Shown: positions 32,193 through 41,856, numbered from the stretch's first letter. The stretch: 64,000 bases of DNA from CAIQPV01 sp964480365 (GCA_964480365.1 CAYZPM010000002.1:95948-159947), one strand, 5' to 3'. Program-made: numbers and translations. Notes: generated by a model from the letters alone, not told the origin.

Positions 32193-32402
32193 TTTACTGG
32201 CTTTGAATATCTGCAAGGGGTCGATGGCTGCGCGTCGCCAATGACCGCTATAGGGCAACGAATTAGCAAGTCTGAATGACTCAAACGGGTCGAAAGCCGA
32301 CTACCGTGACCACCAACAAGCGCAGGACTCAATCCGTATTTCGTTCTGGTTTTATGGTGAGCAATTTCATGAGAAACTGCTGCAAAATCGTGACCCCATA
32401 AA

Positions 32403-32930
32403 GTGAAACCTGCCCTACAAAAACTAAAGCGCCTGCTGCTCGCTCCATTTGTGTGGCTGGCCGCTGCCGTCTTTCTCATCGAAGAAGCAATCTGGGACTG
32501 GACTGCGGCGATCATGGCCCGGCTTGGGGCTGTGCGCGCCATTCACGCCATCGAGCAGCGTATTGCCGCCTTGCGTCCGCGCTGGGCATTCTTTGCCTTC
32601 ATCCTGCCCAGTTCCATTCTCATTCCGGCAAAGCTCTTCGGCTTGCATGCCATTGCCGCCGGGCATTGGCTGCTCGGCAGCGCGATCTTCATCATCGCCA
32701 AAGTTGTCGGCCTGGCGCTATTCTCGCGCATATTCAATCTCACCCGCCCGGCACTTATGCAGATCGGCTGGTTCGCACGCTTCTACGCATGGGTCATGCA
32801 TTACCGCAACCGCATCCACGCTTACCTTGAAAACTGGCAAGCCTACCAGCATATCAAACAACGCCTTACTTTCGTGACCGCTGCATTCAAGAAGAAGTTT
32901 GTGGCTTCGTTTGGGGAAGTCAGGAAATAG
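32403..32930 (+). CDS. Conserved-type small membrane protein
   Basis: 175 residues from GTG 32403. Two clear hydrophobic stretches (LLLAPFVWLAAAVFLIEEAIW, 11-31; WAFFAFILPSSILIPAKLF and WLLGSAIFIIAKVVGLALFS, 61-110) suggest three membrane helices, with a basic C-terminal tail. Family not recognised. G+C content returns to the housekeeping level here, which marks the right edge of the AT-rich cassette. The 210-nt gap before it has no supported feature. Confidence 0.65.
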   Translation: MKPALQKLKRLLLAPFVWLAAAVFLIEEAIWDWTAAIMARLGAVRAIHAIEQRIAALRPRWAFFAFILPSSILIPAKLFGLHAIAAGHWLLGSAIFIIAKVVGLALFSRIFNLTRPALMQIGWFARFYAWVMHYRNRIHAYLENWQAYQHIKQRLTFVTAAFKKKFVASFGEVRK

Positions 32931-33013
32931 AATGTTCCTGCGGCATTCGTAATGTGTTATTTGTGGATGCAAATTCATTCGCGCCTATGAACCCATCAAC
33001 CGAAGTTTTTGGG

Positions 33014-33298
33014 TCAAATGATTTCGAAGCGCTCGTAGACGCCATCTTCCGGCATGACCTCAACCCGCTCCACCTGCGCGAGTTCAGGGCCGCGCTTCGC
33101 CCAGCGCACAATGATATCCACATCGGAGGATTCGCCATGCACCACGGCTTCCACCGTGCCGCTGTTATGGTTGCGTACCCAACCGGCGATTGCCAGCCTT
33201 TGCGCTTCGCGGCGCATGGAGTCGCGGAAGCATACGCCTTGTACGCGACCATGAATCACGAGGCGTAGCGTCACTTTCTGGGATTGATGGGTGGACAT
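33014..33298 (-). CDS. acyP: Acylphosphatase
   Basis: Hydrolyses carboxyl-phosphate bonds of acyl phosphates. A 94-residue small ferredoxin-like fold. The phosphate loop VIHGRVQGVCFRDS has the catalytic Arg, and GWVRNHNSGTVEAVV supplies the catalytic Asn. The C-terminus (VERVEVMPEDG) is typical. It is an isolated gene on the minus strand; the CTCCTGTGAAT-type sequence just upstream (minus: GGAGAAAA) gives a ribosome site. Confidence 0.93.
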   Translation of the reverse strand: MSTHQSQKVTLRLVIHGRVQGVCFRDSMRREAQRLAIAGWVRNHNSGTVEAVVHGESSDVDIIVRWAKRGPELAQVERVEVMPEDGVYERFEII

Positions 33299-33642
33299 TT
33301 TTTCTCCTGTGAATGCACAACCGCCGACCGAAGTATTCAGAATTTCTATTCTGCCAGCAATGGTCGCCCATCTCTACTTATTTCCGCCCCCATTCGGTGG
33401 TTAATTCCTCTGTGGTGGAAAGTTTTGCAAGTCTGTCTATATGCATGTTCAGCAGACCCACGGCAACACTTATTGAATGGTGTAATCCCCGTCTACCCGA
33501 TAACGCGCAAAGTGGTAAGTCGGCATCGAGCATCAACGCATGTTCAGTTCCATCATCTTTCATTTTCTGCGTTACAATCCGTAAACTATTGGGCTTCTGG
33601 GCCAATATTGCGTGACGGAACTACAATGCCGGTGACGACTGT
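33299..33642. other. Intergenic region between acyP and the cyclase gene
   Basis: A divergent promoter region of 344 nt. No supported reading frame, hairpin or repeat was seen. Overlapping short frames on both strands lack ribosome sites and family resemblance. Confidence 0.4.
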
Positions 33643-35487
33643 ATGAACGACTACCTGAAAAATACCATAGGGGCAAAAATTTTTTCCATCGCCATCGGCT
33701 TGGTGCTGTTGATGGCGGTGGCGACGTTTATTTCGACTTACCATTTGAACCGCGTCAACGGCGAGATCAAGCTGGTGAGCAACTATTATCTGCCGCTCGA
33801 CCAGCACATGGGAGAGGTTCGTGCCTATGGGCTATACGAAATCATTATGTTCGACCGCCTTGCCGGGTTAAAGCCAACATCCCTTTATGAAGACTCTCCT
33901 GCCAGAGCTCAGCAACTCCTCAAGGATATTGGTGGCTGTGAAACAAATTCACGCACCGTTTTGATGAGCAAGGTACGCGAAAAATTTTCCGATGCGGTAC
34001 AACGGCAACGTATAGTATTTGAACTGATGGAATTATGCGGCAGTGAGGAGCTTGCGAGCGCAACTCGGCTAATCGAGCAGGGGCTAGCGGAGCCACAGGT
34101 CATGAATGACCCGGAACAAAGCGTAAAATTTGCCCAATTAAAACAAGAAATCGCTGACATACCGGAAGCGCGCAAGACTCTTCATGACACGTTGCTGCTC
34201 TATTTCGGCGAAATGGCCCATGGCAATGATCGCTCGATCGAGGTAGTGCGTGAACAAGTTGACCGGGACAGGGTAAACTTTACCAAGCAGATTAACGACG
34301 TCACTGTTGTACGCTTGCATCCTTATTCGCTTGAGATTTCATCCAAGGTGTCTGCACTCGAACGCCAGGCATTATTTCTGAGTCTCGGCATGACTGCCGT
34401 GGCCAGCATTCTCGGATTGTTATTCGCCGCCTTGCTTACCCGCAATCTGATTAAGCCGGTCAGAGAACTTCTGTTGGGCACCAAGGCGATTGAGCAGGGC
34501 GATCTTAATATCCACATCAATGTTTCTTCATCCGATGAGATCGCTTCATTAGCCACTTCTTTCAATCACATGGTGGGGGAGTTGAAACAAAAGGAGGCCA
34601 TCACCGAGACCTTCGGCAAATATGTCGATCCGCGCATCGTCAAAGGATTGATCGAAGATCAACAATTTTCGCAAAAAGGCGAGAAGCGCATCATGACTGT
34701 ATTTTTCTCCGACCTCGAAGGCTTCACCTCGATCTCGGAAAAATTTAGCGCGGAGAGCGTGGTTAAACTGCTTAACCAATATTTTACGCTGATGTCCGAA
34801 TCGATCAGACAGAGCAACGGCATCATCGACAAATATATCGGCGATGCCATCATGGCATTCTGGGGACCGCCCTTTACCACTGCCGCAGAACACCCGAAAC
34901 TCGCCTGTTTGGCCGCGCTTGAGCAAATGAAGTTGCTCAAACAATTCAATACTCAACTGCCCGACATACTGGGAATCAGAAGCGACCTGCCGAGGCTTAA
35001 TATGCGTATCGGTATTTCGACTGGGGATGTCATCGTGGGCAGTATAGGTTCGGCGGTCGCCAAGAGCTACACGGTGATCGGCGACAACGTCAATCTCGCG
35101 TCGCGTCTGGAGTCGGCAAACAAAAATTACGGCACCAATATTCTAGTCTGCGAGGAAGTATGGGAAATGGTCAAGGACGTCATCGAGTGCCGCGAGATCG
35201 ACCTCATCCGGGTATCGGGGAAAACCCAGCCCGTCCGCATCTTCGAAGTGATGGGGGAAACGGGACGACTGGACGGTGCCAAGGTCGAGTTGAAAACTCA
35301 CTTCGAGGCGGGACTCGCCTTCTACCGTGCGTGCAAGTGGGACGAGGCGATGCAAGAATTCGAGAAATGCCTGGAACTGAATGCGCAAGAAAAAGCCGCC
35401 GCAACCTTCCTGTCGCGAATTGTGTCGTTTCGAGCGAATCCGCCCGACAACGATTGGGACGGCATATGGAATTTCTCCGAAAAGTAG
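33643..35487 (+). CDS. Membrane-bound class III adenylate/guanylate cyclase (HAMP-cyclase-TPR)
   Basis: 614 residues. Two membrane helices (about 11-31 and 241-265) enclose a 200-residue periplasmic sensor. A HAMP linker (KPVRELLLGTKAIEQGDLNIHI) and the cyclase domain (about 340-525) follow. Metal-binding Asp residues are in MTVFFSDLEGFTSISE and KYIGDAIMAFWGPP; transition-state residues are in VIGDNVNLASRLES. A TPR-like tail (FEAGLAFYRACKWDEAMQEFEKCLEL) ends the protein. Makes cAMP (or cGMP) in response to a periplasmic signal. It is followed after 9 nt by a TAXI binding protein, a likely partner. Confidence 0.92.
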   Translation: MNDYLKNTIGAKIFSIAIGLVLLMAVATFISTYHLNRVNGEIKLVSNYYLPLDQHMGEVRAYGLYEIIMFDRLAGLKPTSLYEDSPARAQQLLKDIGGCETNSRTVLMSKVREKFSDAVQRQRIVFELMELCGSEELASATRLIEQGLAEPQVMNDPEQSVKFAQLKQEIADIPEARKTLHDTLLLYFGEMAHGNDRSIEVVREQVDRDRVNFTKQINDVTVVRLHPYSLEISSKVSALERQALFLSLGMTAVASILGLLFAALLTRNLIKPVRELLLGTKAIEQGDLNIHINVSSSDEIASLATSFNHMVGELKQKEAITETFGKYVDPRIVKGLIEDQQFSQKGEKRIMTVFFSDLEGFTSISEKFSAESVVKLLNQYFTLMSESIRQSNGIIDKYIGDAIMAFWGPPFTTAAEHPKLACLAALEQMKLLKQFNTQLPDILGIRSDLPRLNMRIGISTGDVIVGSIGSAVAKSYTVIGDNVNLASRLESANKNYGTNILVCEEVWEMVKDVIECREIDLIRVSGKTQPVRIFEVMGETGRLDGAKVELKTHFEAGLAFYRACKWDEAMQEFEKCLELNAQEKAAATFLSRIVSFRANPPDNDWDGIWNFSEK

Positions 35488-35496
35488 ATTGTTATT

Positions 35497-36894
35497 ATGT
35501 TGAACCCAAAAATTTACTTTGCGAGGAACCTGGCGAAACTCAATGCACTTTTTGGGCGGGGTCAGGTTATGTCCCTGAGTGTAATTCTGTTCATTGGTCT
35601 GGCGGTAAGCATAGGTATTCTCATATTCATGAATTCCGCTGCGCCAAACACTATCACTATCGCAAGCGGACCCAATGGTAGCGTTTTCCAAAAAAATGCG
35701 GAGAAATACAAGGCAATCCTGGCTAAAGAAGGCGTCACGCTAAAAATACTTCCTTCGGAGGGTTCCATGGATAACTTCAAGAAGTTGTCCAACCCTAAAG
35801 CTGCTGTCGATGTTGGGTTTGTGTTGGGTGGTGAAGTCAGCGAAGCTGACACTGGCAACCTGGTTTCACTAGGGAGCATTTCCTATCAACCGCTTATGAT
35901 CTTTTATCGCGGCAGCCCCAAAAACCTGCTTTCCGATTTCAAGGGCCTGCGTCTGGACATTGGCCAGGAAGGGAGCGGTACACATACCTTGGCACTTGTA
36001 CTCCTGAAGGCCAATGGCATTGAGCCGAAGGACGGAACCACTTTTGTCGACAATATCGTTGGCGATTCGGCGCGAGCATTACTTGAGAATCGCATCGATG
36101 CCATTTTTGTGATGGGCGATTCCACTTCCACAGACATGATGCGCGAGTTGCTTCACACGACGAATATACACCTGTTTAATTTTACCCAGGCCGATGGCTA
36201 CGCTCGCCGCATCAATTATTTAAACAAGCTGGAACTTCCGAAAGGCTCAATCGATTTTGGAAAAGACATCCCATCCGAAGACACCTATCTGATCGGCCCC
36301 ACGGTGGAACTCATTGCACGCAACAGCCTGCATCCGGCACTCTCCGACCTGCTTCTTGAAGCCGCACGCGAAGTGCATGGAACCCCCGGCATCTTCAAAA
36401 AGCGCGGGGAATTCCCGGCCCCATTAGAGCATGAATTCCATATCAGCCCGGATGCCAGTCGCTACTATGTATCCGGCAAGAGTTTTCTTTATCGCACTTT
36501 CCCCTTTTGGATCGCGAGTCTCATCGCGCGCATACTCGCAGTAATCGTGCCGGTCGCACTATTGCTGATACCCGCATTGAAGCTGGTTCCGACATTCTAC
36601 CGCTGGCGGATCGAATCGCGCATTCACCGTTGGTATCGAGCATTGCTGGAACTCGAACGCGACGCGTTCAAACCCTCGGTTGATCCTAAAAGGCGCGAGG
36701 AGCTTTTGCGGCACTTGGACCACATCGAACACGCTGTTAACAAAATCAAAGTACCGGCATCTTTTGGCAATCTTTTCTATGGGTTGCGCGAACACATCAA
36801 TTTCGTACGAGACAGCTTGCTTTCTCAACATTCAATCTTGCCACTCGAATCGAACCCCGCAGCAAACGGTCATGAAGGAAGCAGTATAGAGTAG
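35497..36894 (+). CDS. TAXI-family substrate-binding protein, membrane-anchored at both ends
   Basis: 465 residues. An N-terminal helix (VILFIGLAVSIGILIFMNS) is followed by the TAXI (TRAP-associated immunogenic) binding domain, marked by TITIASGPNGSVFQKNAEKYKAIL, DVGFVLGGEV and LRLDIGQEGSGTHTLALVLL. A second helix (IASLIARILAVIVPVALLLIPALKLV, about 336-361) precedes a 100-residue basic helical C-terminus in the cytoplasm. No TRAP permease gene is nearby. Tight coupling to the cyclase suggests ligand sensing rather than transport. GTTATTATG is a poor ribosome site, so translational coupling is likely. Confidence 0.85.
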   Translation: MLNPKIYFARNLAKLNALFGRGQVMSLSVILFIGLAVSIGILIFMNSAAPNTITIASGPNGSVFQKNAEKYKAILAKEGVTLKILPSEGSMDNFKKLSNPKAAVDVGFVLGGEVSEADTGNLVSLGSISYQPLMIFYRGSPKNLLSDFKGLRLDIGQEGSGTHTLALVLLKANGIEPKDGTTFVDNIVGDSARALLENRIDAIFVMGDSTSTDMMRELLHTTNIHLFNFTQADGYARRINYLNKLELPKGSIDFGKDIPSEDTYLIGPTVELIARNSLHPALSDLLLEAAREVHGTPGIFKKRGEFPAPLEHEFHISPDASRYYVSGKSFLYRTFPFWIASLIARILAVIVPVALLLIPALKLVPTFYRWRIESRIHRWYRALLELERDAFKPSVDPKRREELLRHLDHIEHAVNKIKVPASFGNLFYGLREHINFVRDSLLSQHSILPLESNPAANGHEGSSIE

Positions 36895-36980
36895 AGGCAT
36901 CTCCGTGGAAGCCTGATAGCTCGCTTCCAGCGCTGAACACGCCCTCTTGTCAGGTTTGTCGGCAGCGGTCGGTGGGAAAA

Positions 36981-37595
36981 TTAGTGTTCGCAGGCAGTGC
37001 GGACAGGATTGGCGCCGGAAGTGGTGGGGACGAGTGAATGATTTAACCATTCGACGATTTGAATTGCGGCCTGCTGGCTGGCTTCTTCCAGCGCCAGCGC
37101 GCCCCCGCGCGCATCTGCAGTTTGTGCCGGAATCTCGAAGTGCAAATTGCTGCGTCCCAACTCGCGATGGTTGCGTAACTGTATTAAAGAAAAATGCATG
37201 CCAAGTTCAGCATGACTTTTCTGGGCATCGGTGAATACCTGCTCGAAGGTGGTGAATTCGATATGCAAAGCACAGTGGGCAATTTGATGGGATTGATCCA
37301 GTGTCAGCAAGTTGTCCCCCCCAGTCTGCCGCATCACTGAAGCAAACAGTTCGATGGGCGGCGCATTCCAGTTGCTGTTGGCGTAGGAGTAAAGTTGGTT
37401 GTCGGCGTAACTGAGGCGATACAGCAGGTCTTTACTCATGTAAGCCGGAGCGGAATCAATCGGCGCGAGCAGCAGCGGTACAGGCAGGTTTTGTGCGGAC
37501 TGTGCGGCGGCAGGGGCGAATACCGTGACGTCACGTTGGGTATGCGCGCATCCCGTCAGGATGAAACCGAGCAGAAGCAGAACTCCTTGCCTCAT
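36981..37595 (-). CDS. ABC-type transport auxiliary lipoprotein (PqiC-like)
   Basis: A 204-residue protein. The lipobox LTGC (Cys16) follows a short signal. The domain resembles the ABC_trans_aux family: LLLAPIDSAPAYMSKDLLYRLSYADNQLYSYANSNWNAPP is replaced piecewise by the family's R/Y-x-Y-W pattern (MSKDLLYR, YSYANSNW). The last gene of the Mla/MCE operon, overlapping the MCE gene by 4 nt. Outer-membrane anchoring and bridging of the MCE ring to the outer membrane are inferred from PqiC. Confidence 0.85.
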   Translation of the reverse strand: MRQGVLLLLGFILTGCAHTQRDVTVFAPAAAQSAQNLPVPLLLAPIDSAPAYMSKDLLYRLSYADNQLYSYANSNWNAPPIELFASVMRQTGGDNLLTLDQSHQIAHCALHIEFTTFEQVFTDAQKSHAELGMHFSLIQLRNHRELGRSNLHFEIPAQTADARGGALALEEASQQAAIQIVEWLNHSLVPTTSGANPVRTACEH

Positions 37596-38464
37596 GGCTT
37601 GAAGCCTGGTTCAGCTGGTCCCGGATGGGGAACAGGTTTGCCAAATATGACACTCTCCGGATGCTGATCCAGCGTGGTGAGCAGATGGTTCAGGTTCACC
37701 GCATCCTGATTCAACTGATAAGTGAGTTGATGCAAACGCGGGAGCGTTTCTTCGTTCACCGTCACGCCGATATTGCTGATTTCATCCAAGGTGGTATTGA
37801 GCTTGGCAAAGCTGGGGCGCACCTCATCCAGAGTAGTGTTGAGCTTGGCAAAGGTGGGACGTGCCGCATCCATGGTGGCGGTGGAGGATTTCAGCATAGG
37901 TTGCAATTCCATGCTGGCATTGTCGAGGTTTTCCAGCAGATGACTGACGCGTTGCCGCCCCTTGTCGTCCAGCACCTTGTTCAGACTCTTGAGCAGTTTG
38001 TCGGCATTGATCGCAATTTCTTCCACGTGGGACATCATCTTCTTGCCGGTTGCCAACATACTGGTCATCTCGGATTCGTTAAGCACGATGGGTTGGTCAC
38101 CCAATGGGGTTTTGTCGGTTCCGGTATCGTCCAATTCGATATACGAAAGCCCGGTCAGACCTTGTCCTGCGAGGTGACCGTACGAACCTTTGGTAAGTTG
38201 CAAACGCTTGTCCACCGAGATTTCCACAGCGATGGCAAGCGGGTTGTTGGCATCTAGGGAAATACTCTCGACATGCCCGACATCCACGCCACGGAAGCGT
38301 ACCGCAGCCTGTTTGTTCAGACCGGATAACGGACTCATGGAAATCATGCGATAACTGTTCTCCGCCGTGTGTGAATTGCCTAACCACCAGAAGGCAGCGA
38401 GGAGTCCAATCCCGAGCAACAGGGCAAACAATCCGGCGATCAGTGTGTAGGGGCGATTTTCCAT
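37592..38464 (-). CDS. MCE-domain (MlaD-like) lipid-transport protein
   Basis: A 290-residue protein. One N-terminal membrane helix (LIAGLFALLLGIGLLAAFWWL) is followed by the MCE domain (about 38-118: MSPLSGLNKQAAVRFRGVDVGHVESISLD, then QGLTGLSYIELD). A helical C-terminal region with two near-identical repeats (FAKLNTTLDEVRPSFAKLNT) extends the tunnel or forms a coiled coil. It forms a periplasmic hexamer carrying phospholipid. The gene overlaps the ATPase gene by 25 nt and the lipoprotein gene by 4. Confidence 0.92.
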   Translation of the reverse strand: MENRPYTLIAGLFALLLGIGLLAAFWWLGNSHTAENSYRMISMSPLSGLNKQAAVRFRGVDVGHVESISLDANNPLAIAVEISVDKRLQLTKGSYGHLAGQGLTGLSYIELDDTGTDKTPLGDQPIVLNESEMTSMLATGKKMMSHVEEIAINADKLLKSLNKVLDDKGRQRVSHLLENLDNASMELQPMLKSSTATMDAARPTFAKLNTTLDEVRPSFAKLNTTLDEISNIGVTVNEETLPRLHQLTYQLNQDAVNLNHLLTTLDQHPESVIFGKPVPHPGPAEPGFKP

Positions 38465-39231
38465 TTGTCAGTCCGTTCCAGGCGTTCGTGTACGCCTTGA
38501 AAAAAGTTTTGGGCGAAGGGATGGTCGACGTTGGCCAACTCGGGCAGGCTGCATGAGGCAATGATGTGTTGATCGGCAAGCACCGCCACGCGATCAGTCA
38601 TGCCGACCAGGGTATCGAGATCGTGGGTGACGAAGATCACAGTCAGGCCAAGTTGCTTCCTGAGGTTCTTGATCAGCCGAACGAACTTTTCGCTGCGATC
38701 CGGATCAAGGCCGGCAGTTGGCTCATCCAGCACTAGCAGTTCGGGTTCCAGCGCCAAGGCACGTGCAAGCGCGACGCGCTTGACCATGCCGCCGGATAAT
38801 TGTGCTGGCAACAACCATGCATGCTTCGGTTCGAGCTCGACCAGTGCCAGTTTATGCATTACCAGAAGATTGATGGCTTCCTCGTCGAACTGTTGCAGTT
38901 CGCGCAAAGGGAACGCGATGTTCTCGTACACCGTAAGTGCGGAGAACAGTGCTCCCTGCTGGAACAGCATACCGAACCGATTGCGTGCCTGCTTGGCGGC
39001 GTCCCGATCGAGTTGCGTCAGATTCACGCCGAACAATTGTATTTCGCCACGCGTGGGACGAGTGAGGCCAATGATATGGCGCAATAAGGTTGTTTTCCCG
39101 CTGCCGGAGCCACCCACCATTGCCATCACTTCGCCCGTATTTACGTCGAGGTTAAGTTCGCGGTGGATCACTGTCGAGCCGTACTGGGTCCAGACGCCAG
39201 TAATTTCGCAAGCGAGGCTGGGCTTGCTCAT
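38440..39231 (-). CDS. ABC transporter ATPase, MlaF-like
   Basis: A 263-residue cytoplasmic ATPase of the MCE lipid-transport complex. Walker A GGSGSGKTTLL, Q-loop FQQGALFSALTVYENI, signature LSGGMVKRVALARALAL, Walker B ELLVLDEPTAGLDP and the H-loop FVTHDLDT are all intact. It powers lipid movement through the MlaE-type permease encoded just upstream; the start overlaps its stop by 4 nt. Confidence 0.95.
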   Translation of the reverse strand: MSKPSLACEITGVWTQYGSTVIHRELNLDVNTGEVMAMVGGSGSGKTTLLRHIIGLTRPTRGEIQLFGVNLTQLDRDAAKQARNRFGMLFQQGALFSALTVYENIAFPLRELQQFDEEAINLLVMHKLALVELEPKHAWLLPAQLSGGMVKRVALARALALEPELLVLDEPTAGLDPDRSEKFVRLIKNLRKQLGLTVIFVTHDLDTLVGMTDRVAVLADQHIIASCSLPELANVDHPFAQNFFQGVHERLERTDKWKIAPTH

Positions 39232-40346
39232 AGCCCGATGCCTCGGGTAACGATGGCGAATACGGCATCGACCAGTATCACGGTAGTGATTGCGGTCACT
39301 ACCGAGGAGGTGGTGCTGGCAGATAGACTTTCGGTGTTGGGTATGACGCGCATACCAAAGTGACAGGCGATCAGGGTCACCAATACGCCGAAGATCAAAC
39401 CCTTGAACACAGCCAGTGTCAGGGTTACCGGCATGACAACCTGAGGCAGGTAATCGAGAAAAAATTCCATGTTGATCCCGAGCTGCATTTTGGCGGCCAG
39501 CATGCCGCCGAAAATTGCCCAGGCAGAGGTCCAGAAAGCCAGCAAGGGGGAGGCCAGCGTAAGACCGATCACTTTCGGCAGAATCAGCCGCAAGGTGCGC
39601 GAGATACCCATGGTGGATAGTGCATCGATTTCTTCGGTAACGCGCATCACACCAATTTGTGCCGTCATCGCTGAACCGGAACGCCCGGCCACGATGATGG
39701 CCATCAGGATGGGGCCGAGTTCGCGGATGCCCGCCAGACCGATGATATTGACGATGAAGATGTCGGCACCGAATTTGCGCAATTGGAGCGCCATCAGATA
39801 ACCCATTGCGATGCCGATCATGAAGCTCACCAGCGCGGTCACCGGCAGAGCCTGAACTCCACCTTTGTAGAAGTTGGCGGATATTTCCTTGAACGGAATA
39901 TTGCGCGGATGCCTCATGATGTAGAAGAGCTCAAGCATCAAGCTGCCGACAAGATTGAGAAAGCCGGTAAGGTGGCTGAAGAATTCCAAATACCCGTCCC
40001 ACAACATGTGCAATGGCGCCATAAGACTGCCACGTCCCGACGCGAACGAATGCGTGGTCGGCAAACTGGCAAGCATGTCGAACAAGGCTGTATGCTCGGG
40101 GCGCAACACCATTCGCTTGTCCACGCTTTTTCCCCAGCCCGTCCATAACATTACTGCGGCTGCACTGTCTAGCTGGTTTACGCCGCTAAGATCCCATTGT
40201 GTGAAGGGATTGCCGAAAAATGCGGAAAGATGGTCGCGCAGGTCGGAAAAGTTGTTTTGCACGCCGCGCAAAGACCAAGCGCCGGTGAGAATCACCCGCT
40301 TGGTTCCGTCTGGCAAGTCTTCAACACGAAATTCTGCTTCAGTCAC
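39228..40346 (-). CDS. STAS-MlaE fusion permease of an MCE lipid transporter
   Basis: 372 residues. The N-terminal 110 residues form a STAS-like domain (RVILTGAWSLRGV, WDLSGVNQLDSAAAVMLW), the part that is a separate MlaB protein in enteric Mla systems. The MlaE/DUF140 permease (about 120-372) has five to six membrane helices with GVQALPVTALVSFMIGIAMGY and the coupling region ELGPILMAIIVAGRSGSAMTAQIG. First gene of a four-gene operon: permease, ATPase, MCE protein, lipoprotein. Upstream lies a 335-nt gap shared with the sigma-factor gene. Confidence 0.93.
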   Translation of the reverse strand: MTEAEFRVEDLPDGTKRVILTGAWSLRGVQNNFSDLRDHLSAFFGNPFTQWDLSGVNQLDSAAAVMLWTGWGKSVDKRMVLRPEHTALFDMLASLPTTHSFASGRGSLMAPLHMLWDGYLEFFSHLTGFLNLVGSLMLELFYIMRHPRNIPFKEISANFYKGGVQALPVTALVSFMIGIAMGYLMALQLRKFGADIFIVNIIGLAGIRELGPILMAIIVAGRSGSAMTAQIGVMRVTEEIDALSTMGISRTLRLILPKVIGLTLASPLLAFWTSAWAIFGGMLAAKMQLGINMEFFLDYLPQVVMPVTLTLAVFKGLIFGVLVTLIACHFGMRVIPNTESLSASTTSSVVTAITTVILVDAVFAIVTRGIGL

Positions 40347-40681
40347 TTATGCTCCCTGATGTTGTTTTCCCTTTGTCAAAGCAACAAATTTTGTCACAGG
40401 AAAAATATCCGAAATTGCATAACTACTGGCCCATTAAAATAGAGCGTCGCAATTCGTTTTCACAAATCGAAAACAAACCTTGAGATTCAATCCGTGAGGC
40501 TCTGAGATGGGTCAAAACATTATCTGGTGCCAAATCGACGCCGAATCTGACTCATACTTGCCTTAAGTATGCCACAACATTATAAAATACTAACGCACTT
40601 GTAGCGCATTGTCGCAGACTGGTTATACTAGGCTTCGAGGGTTAATTTCCAATATCGCCTTAAAGTATTCACGGAACTCGG
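40347..40681. promoter_or_regulatory. Divergent regulatory region, mlaE-like operon / ECF sigma gene
   Basis: 335 nt without a reading frame. It holds a small hairpin, CATACTT/AAGTATG (40552-40570), and a -10-like TATACT at about 40625 that could serve the sigma-factor gene. No consensus -35 at proper spacing was found, as expected if the ECF sigma factor controls itself. Confidence 0.35.
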
Positions 40682-41221
40682 GTGACAGATAGAACCGATA
40701 ATTTTGAAGCGTTGATGAAGCTGTCTCTGAATGGAGACCAGCGCGCCTACGCCGATTTGTTGCGGGAAACCTCACGTTTTCTTAAACCATTTCTTGCGAA
40801 ACGCCTCAGCGTCACCAATGAAGTGGAAGACCTGTTGCAAGAAATATTGATCTCCATTCATAAAGCCCGCCACACCTACGACGGAAATCGGCCCTATAAG
40901 CCTTGGGTATACGCCATCGCCAAATTTCGTTTGCAGGATTATTTGCGTGCGCATTATTCCGATCAGCTACGCCATGCCATTGAATTGTCTGAGGTTGAAG
41001 AAAGTTTGTCTGAACATGTAACTGAAACTGCCATTAGCTACGAATCTATTAGTGGGGAAGTCCAAAAGCTTCCCGAAAAGCAGGCAACTATCCTGCAACT
41101 GATGCATCAGGAGGGCTACACCGCCAAAGAGGTGGCGGAAAAGATGGGTATGAATGAGTCTGCCGTAAAAGTCGCAGCGCACCGCGCCTACAAAATATTG
41201 AGAAACAAACTGGAAAGATAA
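40682..41221 (+). CDS. ECF RNA polymerase sigma factor with NrsF-type partner
   Basis: 179 residues from GTG 40682. Region 2 shows NEVEDLLQEILISIHKARHTYDGNRP and PWVYAIAKFRLQDYLR; region 4 shows LPEKQATILQLMHQEGYTAKEVAEKMGMNESAVKVAAHRAYKILR. No region 3, so an ECF type. The stop overlaps the start of a DUF1109/NrsF-like membrane protein by 1 nt, the usual sigma/anti-sigma layout. Related SigF/NrsF pairs respond to oxidative or metal stress; which signal applies here is unknown. Confidence 0.93.
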   Translation: MTDRTDNFEALMKLSLNGDQRAYADLLRETSRFLKPFLAKRLSVTNEVEDLLQEILISIHKARHTYDGNRPYKPWVYAIAKFRLQDYLRAHYSDQLRHAIELSEVEESLSEHVTETAISYESISGEVQKLPEKQATILQLMHQEGYTAKEVAEKMGMNESAVKVAAHRAYKILRNKLER

Positions 41222-41856
41222 TGGGAAACACTGAAGAGCTAATAGCCAAGCTGGCGCAGGATACGGAGGCAGTGAAGCCTGCCCCTCATCCTTATATGCT
41301 AAGCTTAAAATGGATGGGATGGGCGGTGGCCTATCTCCTCCTGTCGCTTATGCTTTCCGGTTTGCGCACAGACCTGATGTTAAAACTGCATGAGACATGG
41401 TTTGTAGCTGAAATAGCGGCACTGGTCTGCATCTTCGTCGCCACAGCCCTCAGCGCCGCATTGCTGTCGTTTCCCGATATGCACCAGATGCCCCGGCTTG
41501 CATTTGCGCCGATTATTACGTTTGCGCTATTTTTGCTGGTGATGCTTCTTGCATGGCAGGCTGATAACCCGCCCGCTCCGCTGCCTATCCACAGCTTTGA
41601 ATGCACTATCAGCATTACTTTATTTTCACTGTTACCGGCAGCGTGGACATTCTACGCAATGCGGAAATTTGCCAGCACGCACTATCACTGGGCAGGCAGT
41701 ATCGCGCTGCTTTTCGCCTTTAGCGTCGGGGCATTATGGTTGAGACTGCACGAGACAAATGACTCGATCATGCATGTTGTCGAGTGGCATTACCTGCCCA
41801 TGATAGCTTTCGGCATCGTTGGCTGGTGGCTGGGGAAGAAAATATTGAAGTGGTGA
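41221..41856 (+). CDS. NrsF/DUF1109-family anti-sigma factor
   Basis: A 211-residue inner-membrane protein with six hydrophobic helices and a short cytoplasmic N-terminus (MGNTEELIAKLAQDTEAVKPA) of the type that binds the sigma factor. Periplasmic loops and helices include the family's Cys/His-bearing segments (SFECTISI, THYHWAGS). Overlap with the ECF gene marks it as the cognate anti-sigma factor; this is inferred from the family and context. Confidence 0.85.
   Translation: MGNTEELIAKLAQDTEAVKPAPHPYMLSLKWMGWAVAYLLLSLMLSGLRTDLMLKLHETWFVAEIAALVCIFVATALSAALLSFPDMHQMPRLAFAPIITFALFLLVMLLAWQADNPPAPLPIHSFECTISITLFSLLPAAWTFYAMRKFASTHYHWAGSIALLFAFSVGALWLRLHETNDSIMHVVEWHYLPMIAFGIVGWWLGKKILKW

Noticed and set aside
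37625..39250. Two plus-strand frames of 210 and 216 codons
   Set aside because: Antisense to the MCE protein and the ABC ATPase, both of which have complete motif sets on the minus strand.
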